The position numbers and the translations under genes were made by a program. Positions 56,920-64,000 of a stretch of 64,000 bases of DNA are shown in pieces; within the stretch, counting starts at the first letter, position 1, and each line of letters opens with the position of its first letter. A model generated the notes under the pieces. It saw only the letters and a program-made list of their open reading frames with translations, made no database searches and was not told the origin of the DNA. Location: assembly GCA_964036315.1 (NCBI GenBank), contig OZ038479.1:54034746-54098745 (forward strand), given 5' to 3'. The stretch comes from Acanthosepion esculentum. Its lineage: Eukaryota; Mollusca; Cephalopoda; Sepiida; Sepiidae.

Positions 56920-58291
56920 TTTTGTTTCTACAAGTCAATTGCTAACAATTATTGTGGAAAGAGTCTGTCACACTCTAGATAAAAACTAGGGAGTCCAAGC
57001 TGTAGCATTGGACATCTCAAAGGCCTTTGACAATGTCTGGCATTTAGGTCTTCAATCGAAGATCAAAAGTTACAGTGTCTCCAAACACTTTTTTGAACTG
57101 ATCCAGTCTTTCCTACCAAATTATGAAATGAAAGTTATCCTGAACAGCCACTCATCTAGATCCTTTCATACTAATGCAGGTGTCCCCCCAGGACTCCATC
57201 CTTAGTCCTACTCTGCTTTTAATTTTCATTAATGACATTCCTGATGACTCAATTTACCCCTGCCTTGATTGTAAGGGTTATCAGTCCAACAAGGTCAAAA
57301 TAGCAGCCAATGTCCAAAATGACATCAGCTCCATCATTAACTGGAGCAAAAGATGGCGTGTTAATTTTAACACCTCCAAAATGAAACTTTTTTCCATTAC
57401 TCATCTACTGATATGAAGTGGAAAGACTATATTGAATCCATTGCTAGGTGACCTGCTAAGAAAGTTGGGCAAGACAATTTTTATCTCCAGTCTACCATTC
57501 ATCCTTGCTTAGAATATTGCTGCCAGGGCCTATATTGCTGTAGGGGCACTAGACAATATGTTTATTTCCCTTGACCTCCTGGATAAGATCCAAAGAAGAA
57601 TCAGCAATATTATTGGTCCTGATCTGGCAGCTCAGCTTCAGTCACTTTCCTACCACTGTAAGGTTGCTTTTCTATGTTTTTTCTATGAATACTTTCATGG
57701 TAATTGTTCAGATGAACTATGGTACCTAGAGTTTTTGAATTTAAGTGCAGCACTAGATTGGTGTCGCGATGTTGTCAATTTACAGTTGAGCTGACTAGAT
57801 GTACCCATAAATTCTATGATAAAAGTTTCTTCTTTCACACTTCTCACTTGTGGAACTCTCTTCCAGCTCCATGCTTCCAGCCAATTTTAATCTGCAAATA
57901 TTTAAATGCAATGTCAATCACTATCTACTGCCCTCCTGGTTACTCTTTTCTCTTTCTGCTAATCATTATTGTTTCTGTTCCTAATTCTCCCACACACTGT
58001 AACTCCTTGTGTTTTAGTGCATTACTCTCTTCATGGGATGACACCGATTTAGAAAAAAATTGTTTTATGTCAAACACAAACACCATTTACCAAAGATCTG
58101 CTCTGAATCCTAAGATAAAAGAAAGATGCAATAAAAGTATGACATTATTTAATTAGAAAAGCTATACATTTTTGAAACAATGATGTTGCCAACTATACGT
58201 TTTTGATATATCTAGTAAATACTGGATCTGGCATTAAATAACCCATAGTGGTTGATATGCCATAAAACCCCAAACAAACAAACAAAAAAAA
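56920..58291 (+). mobile_element. Jockey/CR1-like LINE ORF2 remnant with CAAA tail
   Basis: 5' truncated. The order is LTIIVERVCHTLDKN, stop, ALDISKAFDNVWH (RT motif A), FHTNAGVPPG then a frameshift to SILSPTL-LIFINDIPDD, NWSKRWRVNFNTSKMKLF, MKWKDYIESIA-like, LLDKIQRRISNIIGP, and a C-terminal FFFHTSHLWNSLPAPCF. The Y-x-D-D catalytic region is damaged (CLDCKGYQSN). The 3' end has CCCCAAACAAACAAACAAAA (58268-58287). It is inactive, and closely related to the fragments at 37600, 39570 and 8840. Confidence 0.85.
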
Positions 58292-59330
58292 ATTAATTAG
58301 AAAATCTTTTATGTGCTTTTATAAATAAGATATATGAAGGACACTATTGTCTTAAGAAAAAATGTTTTGATGAATAATGAATTTTTACAATAATTTTTTT
58401 GTTTTCTTTTGAATTTTAAATTTTAAGTCTTAAAATTTTGAATTATGTAAAGCCTTTTATATTATATTATTAAGAGAAAACTATATTTAGTAATCATAAA
58501 TGGAAAAGATTAATGCAAATCATCAAACCAATATTTTTAAAAGAATTATTAAATTTTTTGTCAATGTATAAACATGCTGATTTTTGTAAGTATGGCAGAC
58601 TATACATGACATTATCAGAAAATAAGATCACTATGGAAAATTTAAATCAATATTTCTAAAATTAAAGTACATTAGATTATGGATAATATTTTCCTAAATT
58701 TTTAAGATAGTAAATGGTTAAAAAGTATATAGAAAAGCAGCTGGCATCAATTCCTTCACTTAGGTTTTTCAGATGAAGTCTCCATAGAACAACATTTGAT
58801 CTGTCAGGCTATCAACACAATGCATTTCTGCAATATTTTAAACAAAAAGTAATATTTGTTTCAAATCAGATTAATTATACTTTAAATCAGATAATATTCC
58901 TCAAAGTTTCAGAAAATTATATTTCATTTTTGAAGATTTTTTAATAAATAATTAGTGTGAGGATAGATGACTAAAAAGTGTGTTAATCAACTATATTAGT
59001 AAAAGAAAAAACAATTTGGTTACAGCAAATATTAAATGTAACCTATTAGCTTGAATTTAAAACTAAGATAAAAGCTTCAAGAAAGATTTTTCATTTTTCA
59101 AATTCATTTTAAGGCTTAGGTAGTGTTCTTTTGGTGGAGATCCCTAGTATTAAAAGGAAAAATAATTTCCATATTTAATTATTACAGCTCTTAGGCATTT
59201 TTAAGTCATTGGCAAATCCAGCACTGCTATCTGCACTGTCACACTTGACGTGATTAACCTTTTAATTTTAAAACAATTTTATGATGAGATACTTTTCTAA
59301 AAATATTAACAGTTTGTAGAAAAAGGCAAA
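58292..59330. other. AT-rich segment without recognised gene
   Basis: Part of it (58840-59110) resembles ZNF 3' flank sequence (AAGTAATATTTGTTTCAAAT; GCTTCAAGAAAGATTTTTCA). Nothing else is visible. Confidence 0.45.
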
Positions 59331-59334
59331 ATTT

Positions 59335-60394
59335 ATATGAACATTTATTCCCAAGATGATATGAATCACCCTTTATGTAGATTCTATAGCATTTTGTTTG
59401 ATAAAAGTCAAAATTTATTTATAGTTCTGTCTTTAACAACTGTAAGACTTGATGAGGTTAGCGATTTATAAGTAAAGGAATTCACTCCAGGAATCACAAG
59501 AAGCATCTTTCCTTTCAAAATTTCAAATGGAAGTTTCTGTAAATAATTTTTGTGATTTATTAAATACTAGAAATTTTATCCATAGCAAATACTTTGTTAA
59601 TTTGTATGAGATTTTGAAAGCCGAGTTTTTATTTTTTATATTTCTTTGTTACCCTAAAAGATTTCCTGGTGCATATTATAATAACTATTTGAATGTAAAC
59701 AATTTGTCATAGTATCACTTTTACAAATGTATTTTGCTCTATCATGTTGATATAGATTGATTTCAGATCAGAATTTTCTTATTAATGGCACAAACATCTT
59801 TTTTCATTGTGTTGACATCCAGTTGTAATGTTTATTCATAACAACAAGCTAATAATTGCCAGAATGAAATCACCATCTTGATTTATACAAAAATGCATTA
59901 TTGCTTTATATTTGAAATTGATTCCTCAGTGTCTGTTCCTTAACTTAAAACAAATCTTTACTTGGTCATTATGCTTTAAATTTGATGCTTTTTGCCTCAT
60001 TTCAAGATTAATGCTTAAATAAATATTCTTTTTGTTATTTTTATATCATCTTATACCATAGTTGCTCAGCTGTTGTCTGCTTGTCTTTTGTGAAAACTGA
60101 GTTTGTTTACAAGTGGAAAGAAGAAACTCTAAAGAATTATATTTTAGACATTTTAAAATTTTTCAGAAAAACAACATTGTACTTTTACATTGTATTTCAA
60201 TAAAAAAAATGGCATTATTTAGATGAACTTATTGATTTTTTTTTCCATTTATTTTTCCTGGCTGCTACATTATTGTGTCCCTGTGTTGATCTCAACTAAC
60301 ATTAATATATAGCTAAATGTATGATAAAATATGAACTGATTGGATATATTATTCATTGCCGCTCTTAAATATGTTTCATTACTTTTTTTCACAG
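59335..60394 (+). repeat. Upstream segment of ZNF-D unit with 3' splice site
   Basis: Matches the upstream segments of ZNF-B and ZNF-C from CCCTTTATGTAGATTCTATAG onward. It ends ACTTTTTTTCACAG (60381-60394), followed by GTGTTTTGGCTGAACAG. Confidence 0.65.
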
Positions 60395-60729
60395 GTGTTT
60401 TGGCTGAACAGAAAATCATGATATTCATCAGAACTGATATTATTGAGAATTTACTTGAAAGAAAACAAGAATTTTAACTTTCTACCAAGAACAGAGAAAA
60501 ATATGCTCCCATGTTTATTTGCAGTTGTATATCTATATTTTCCAAAGCATCACATTAACTGACAAAAAAATCATATATACTCTGAAATGTTTGGTATATT
60601 GAGTAGTGAGGATCTTAGTTACATACAAGTAAAAATTAGATAGAAGTTATGATTTTATGAATTTTGAATAACTCTTGTCATGACTTAGGATTAGTGTAGC
60701 ATATGAAAAAATGCTCTACGAACAAACAA

Positions 60730-60917
60730 TATTCTTGTGAAGTTTGTGGATTTGCATTTTCAGGGAAGTCATATGCAAACACATTGGTGAGAAATCACAT
60801 CTTTGTGACGATTGTGGCTCTATCTTTTCACTTTTGTCAAATTTAAAGAGCTATATCTGAACACACTCTGGAGAGAAATCATATTCTTGTGAAATTTATG
60901 CATATCCCTTTTCAGAG
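60730..60917 (+). pseudogene. Decayed fingers upstream of ZNF-D
   Basis: Three finger remnants with stops and frameshifts precede ATG 60918. Confidence 0.75.
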
Positions 60918-62486
60918 ATGTCACATTTAAAGACCAATATGCAAACACATGCAAGAGAGAAACCACATTCTTGTGAAGTTTGTGGATTTGCATTTTCACA
61001 AAAGTCACATTTGAAAAACCATATGCGAATACACACTGGAGAGAGACCATATCCTTGTGAAGTTTGTGGATTTGCATTTTCCGTGAAATCGGCTTTGAAT
61101 CGCCACGTGAAAAAACACACTGGAGAGAAACCTCATTCCTGCGAAGTCTGTGGATTTGCATTTTCAGTCAAGGCATCCTTGAAGCGTCATATGCGAACAC
61201 ACACTGGAGAGAAACCTCATTCTTGTGAAGTTTGTGCATCTGCATTTTCTGAGAAATCTGCTTTGGGTCGGCATATGTTAACACACACTGGAGAGAAACC
61301 TCATTCTTGCAAAGTTTGTGGATCAGCATTTTCAATAAAAACACTCTTGAAGTACCATATGCGAACACACACTGGAGAGAAACCATATTCTTGTGAAGTT
61401 TGTGGCTTTGCATTTTCAAAGAAATCAAGTTTGATGTGCCATATGCGAAGACACACTGGAGAGAAACCATATAAATGTGAAGTTTGTGGATTTGCATATT
61501 CAACATTAGCTTCCTTGAAGTGCCACATGCATGCACACAGTACAGAGAAACCTTATTCTTGTGAAGTTTGTAGCTCTTCATTTTCAGTGAAATCCAAATT
61601 AAGGTATCATATGCAAAGACATACTGGAGAGAAACCATATTCTTGTGAAGTTTGTGGATCTGCTTTTTCAAGTAACACAACCTTAAAGCTTCATATGCAA
61701 ACACACACTGGAGAGAAACCTCATTCTTGCAAAGTTTGTGGAGCAGCATTATCAACAAAAGCAGTTTTGAAGAACCATATGCGTACACACACTGGAGAGA
61801 AACCATATTCCTGTGAAGTTTGTGGACGTGCATTTTCTGTAAAAGCAGTTTTAAATCGCCATATACAAAAACACACTGGAGAGAAACCCTATTCGTGTGA
61901 AGTTTGTGGATATGCATCTTCAAGGAAGTCATCTCTGGAACGCCATATGCGTACTCACACTGGCGAGAAACCATATTCTTGTGAAGTTTGTGGATCTGCA
62001 TTTTCCGTTAAATCAGCTTTGACTTGCCATATGCTAACACACACTGGAGAAAGACCTCATACTTGCAAAGTTTGCGGATCAGCATTTTCAATAAAGACGC
62101 TCTTGAAGTACCATATGCGAACACACACTGGAGAGAAACCATATTCTTGTGAAGTTTGTGGCTTTGCATTTTCAAAGAAATCAAGTTTGAAGTGCCATAT
62201 GCGAAGACACACTGGAGAGAAACTATATACATGTGAAGTTTGTGGATTTGCATATTCAACACTGGCTTCCTTGAAGTGCCACATGAAAACACACAGTACT
62301 GAGAAACCTTATTCCTGTGAAGTTTGTAGCTCTTCATTTTCAGTGAAATCCAAATTAAGGTATCATATGCAAAGGCATACTGGAGAGAAACCATATTCTT
62401 GTGAAGTTTGTGGATCTGCTTTTTCAAGTAACACAACCTTAAAGCTTCATATGCAAACACACACTGGAGAGAAACCTCATTCTTGA
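60918..62486 (+). CDS. ZNF-D: 18-finger C2H2 zinc-finger protein (522 aa), 3'-truncated array
   Basis: After a 17-residue lead (half a decayed finger) come 18 intact C2H2 fingers. Fingers 5-9 are repeated almost exactly as fingers 14-18, 756 bp (nine fingers) downstream, and finger 4/13 shares part of the pattern. This points to a recent in-frame duplication. Fingers 7 and 16 carry an unusual HSTEKPY linker. The frame ends abruptly at the start of a would-be finger 19 (His-Ser-stop). The TGA arises where finger sequence joins 3'-flank sequence (ATCACATCCACT), so the rest of the array and roughly 800 bp of 3' flank seen in other units are missing. Presumably a nuclear DNA-binding protein. No effector domain is visible. 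The missing polyadenylation region makes normal expression uncertain. Confidence 0.85.
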   Translation: MSHLKTNMQTHAREKPHSCEVCGFAFSQKSHLKNHMRIHTGERPYPCEVCGFAFSVKSALNRHVKKHTGEKPHSCEVCGFAFSVKASLKRHMRTHTGEKPHSCEVCASAFSEKSALGRHMLTHTGEKPHSCKVCGSAFSIKTLLKYHMRTHTGEKPYSCEVCGFAFSKKSSLMCHMRRHTGEKPYKCEVCGFAYSTLASLKCHMHAHSTEKPYSCEVCSSSFSVKSKLRYHMQRHTGEKPYSCEVCGSAFSSNTTLKLHMQTHTGEKPHSCKVCGAALSTKAVLKNHMRTHTGEKPYSCEVCGRAFSVKAVLNRHIQKHTGEKPYSCEVCGYASSRKSSLERHMRTHTGEKPYSCEVCGSAFSVKSALTCHMLTHTGERPHTCKVCGSAFSIKTLLKYHMRTHTGEKPYSCEVCGFAFSKKSSLKCHMRRHTGEKLYTCEVCGFAYSTLASLKCHMKTHSTEKPYSCEVCSSSFSVKSKLRYHMQRHTGEKPYSCEVCGSAFSSNTTLKLHMQTHTGEKPHS

Positions 62487-62660
62487 TCACATCCACTATA
62501 TTTCTGTTCTTTCTTGCTTTGATGTCAGACTGTTACAATCATTTAACTGTATCCCTTTTACATATGAACATCATTCTTACATTGTGAATTTTTTGCTTTG
62601 TTACTTTTTACTTGCATATATATTGTTTCTTCAGTATCAATGACCCTGATAGGTTTTTAA
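62487..62660 (+). repeat. Residual ZNF 3' flank after the ZNF-D deletion
   Basis: Collinear with 13054-13225 in the ZNF-A unit (TTTGATGTCAGAC, TATTGTTTCTTCAGT, ATAGGTTTT). It begins directly at the ZNF-D stop codon. Confidence 0.75.
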
Positions 62661-63140
62661 CATAGTGTGTCCCATGTCCTGGGCAAGATAATAAACTACA
62701 TTCAACAGAAAGGCCTTTGATCAGGAGGTTTTGAGAAGCATGGAACCACCTCTTAATTGCTGGTGTTCCCAGGTCCACCCTGACTTGTGGTGGTAGCACC
62801 TGTTAGGTTCCCAGCTATGGGCAAAAAGTTAACCCCCAACCTGGTGGGGTCAAAACACTATGAAAGTGTAAAAATAGGTTTTGATATCCATTACCAGCAA
62901 TAGATTTTGGGAAAAAAAATAGCAGCAATTCATTTTTGAAGGAAGAAATTATTACCAGCAATAAATTTTGGAAAAGAAAATATTACCAGCAAAAAATTTG
63001 TGTGTGGTACCTAGATCTGATGGTATTAGTATACATATTCAATTTTATAACAACTTTCCACTAACAAAAGTTATTAAGAAAAATACGTTTTCAAAGGTAT
63101 AAGCATAAGTCAGTTTTGAAAATTTGTATTTAACAGCAAA
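62661..63140. other. Unrecognised segment with short imperfect repeats
   Basis: A GC-richer part (62665-62850) has no known match to me. The word TTACCAGCAATAGATTTTGG recurs with changes at about 62892, 62951 and 62983. This stretch may hold the end of the adjoining Tc1-like element, but I could not define its inverted repeat. Confidence 0.4.
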
Positions 63141-63152
63141 ATTGTACAAAAT

Positions 63153-64000
63153 TCAATATTTACATTTATTCCCTTTCAATTGTAATACTTCAACACACCT
63201 GTTTTGCATTGAATCAATAAGTTTTCTAAGAGTTTCAGATAGAATTTCATTCCAATAGTATTTAATGCAAGATTTTAAAGTTTCTCTATCTTCAAATTGA
63301 CATTTATTTTTGTATACTCTTCTTGACAAAATTCCCCACAAATTTTCTATTGGGTTTAAATCTGGAGACTTAGTGGGCCAGTCCAAAACGTCAATATTTT
63401 TTGTTTTAAACCAGTCTTTTGTGAGATTAGAAGTGTGTTTGGCTAAATTGTTCTGTTGAAAAATAGCATTATTGGTGTCTAGACAATTCATAAATGGGAC
63501 AAGACTTTTTTCCAAAACATTGATATATTGAGCAGAATTTTGTTTTCCTTCCATCACTACTAAATCAACTTTCCAGATGCAGAAAACGTTCCCCAAACCA
63601 TAACAGATCCTCCTCCAAATAGTCTTTTTGAAAACAGCTGCTTCTCCTTTCTTAAATCATGCCAGTAACACTGATAGCCATCAGGCCCGTCCAAATTAAA
63701 CTTTTTCTCATCAGAAAACACCACGGTTTCCCATTTTTCCTTTCTCCATTTTACTTTTTTCTTTACCCAATATACGCGCATCTTCTTGTGTTTAGCAGTT
63801 AAACAGGGGCTGTCTTCCTGTTTCAATACATGAGATTTGGCAATTCATGGAGAAGTTGACAAACTCTTCTTGGAGTGATGAGTAAATTCTGAGATTTTTG
63901 CAGATTTCTTGCCCTTGATTGTCCTTTAGAAGCTTCTCAAAAAAGTCAACGTGTGGCTGCATTTGTAATTTTAGGTGGACGTTTTCTGGTGCCATACGAT
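63153..64000 (-). mobile_element. Tc1/mariner transposase relic, running off the window
   Basis: On the minus strand the frame (in two pieces joined by a frameshift near 63570) encodes a Tc1-type transposase. WETVVFSDEKKFNLDGPDG carries the first catalytic Asp. GGGSVMVWGTFSASG follows, then IFQQNNLAKHTS, in which the second catalytic Asp of the usual QQDN motif is Asn. The third motif is SPDLNPIENLWG. The C-terminal stop is at 63153-63155. The N-terminal DNA-binding part (about 63830-63995) is broken into several frames and continues beyond 64000. The missing acidic residue and the frameshift indicate an inactive copy. Confidence 0.85.

Overview
The window looks like AT-rich intergenic and accessory DNA from an animal genome. 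It has spliceosomal acceptor/donor signals, LINE, Ty3/gypsy, P-element-like and Tc1/mariner remnants, tRNA- and 5S-derived SINEs, microsatellites, and no bacterial-style operons. The mix of expanded C2H2 zinc-finger arrays, jockey/CR1-like LINEs with a CAAA tail and several SINE families would suit a lophotrochozoan such as a mollusc (possibly a cephalopod). That assignment is an inference of modest confidence.

The only convincing host genes are four plus-strand C2H2 poly-zinc-finger reading frames: ZNF-A (10334-12226, 22 fingers), ZNF-B (33255-34463, 14), ZNF-C (49477-50679, 14, one damaged) and ZNF-D (60918-62486, 18). Each lies in one large exon behind a conserved 3' splice site (exon starts near 9937, 32575, 48895 and 60395), and each is flanked by decayed fingers. 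B and C are close paralogues; A and D form a second pair. Finger relics also lie at 19758-20215 and 39870-40735. The genes sit in repeated units carrying their upstream intron and 3' flank. A larger duplication pairs roughly 20.9-36.2 kb with 41.7-52.2 kb; later insertions distinguish the two copies.

Layout: 0-1.6 kb, a repeat carrying a 77-nt splice-bounded cassette and a copy of the ZNF 3' flank; 1.6-2.0 kb, a tRNA-Ser-like SINE with a snapback inverted repeat; 2-3.3 kb, a gypsy pol relic; 4.3-6.1 kb, MITE and 'family X' repeats; 7.3-9.5 kb, scrambled antisense gypsy pieces with a LINE 3' end; 9.5-13.3 kb, ZNF-A unit; 15.1-15.4 kb, a second splice-cassette element with target-site duplication; 18.6-20.7 kb, gypsy, ZNF relic and an LTR-like insertion; 20.9-27 kb, P-element relic, a twin-primed LINE and family X; 27.9-31.4 kb, an antisense gypsy element carrying SINEs; 31.4-36.2 kb, ZNF-B unit; 36.3-36.9 kb, a 44-bp satellite; 37.6-41.3 kb, LINE fragments, hairpins and a ZNF relic; 41.3-47.3 kb, P-element relics and family X; 47.8-52.2 kb, ZNF-C unit; 52.4-54.5 kb, 5S- and tRNA-derived SINEs; 55.2-58.3 kb, tandem MITEs, family X, a near-perfect hairpin and a LINE; 59.3-62.6 kb, ZNF-D unit; 63.1-64 kb, a Tc1-like element running off the edge.

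Functionally the window reads as a young zinc-finger cluster growing by segmental duplication, finger gain and loss, and recombination in transposon-dense DNA. The fingers differ mainly at helix positions that contact DNA, as expected of diversifying DNA-binding factors. Their targets cannot be read from this sequence.
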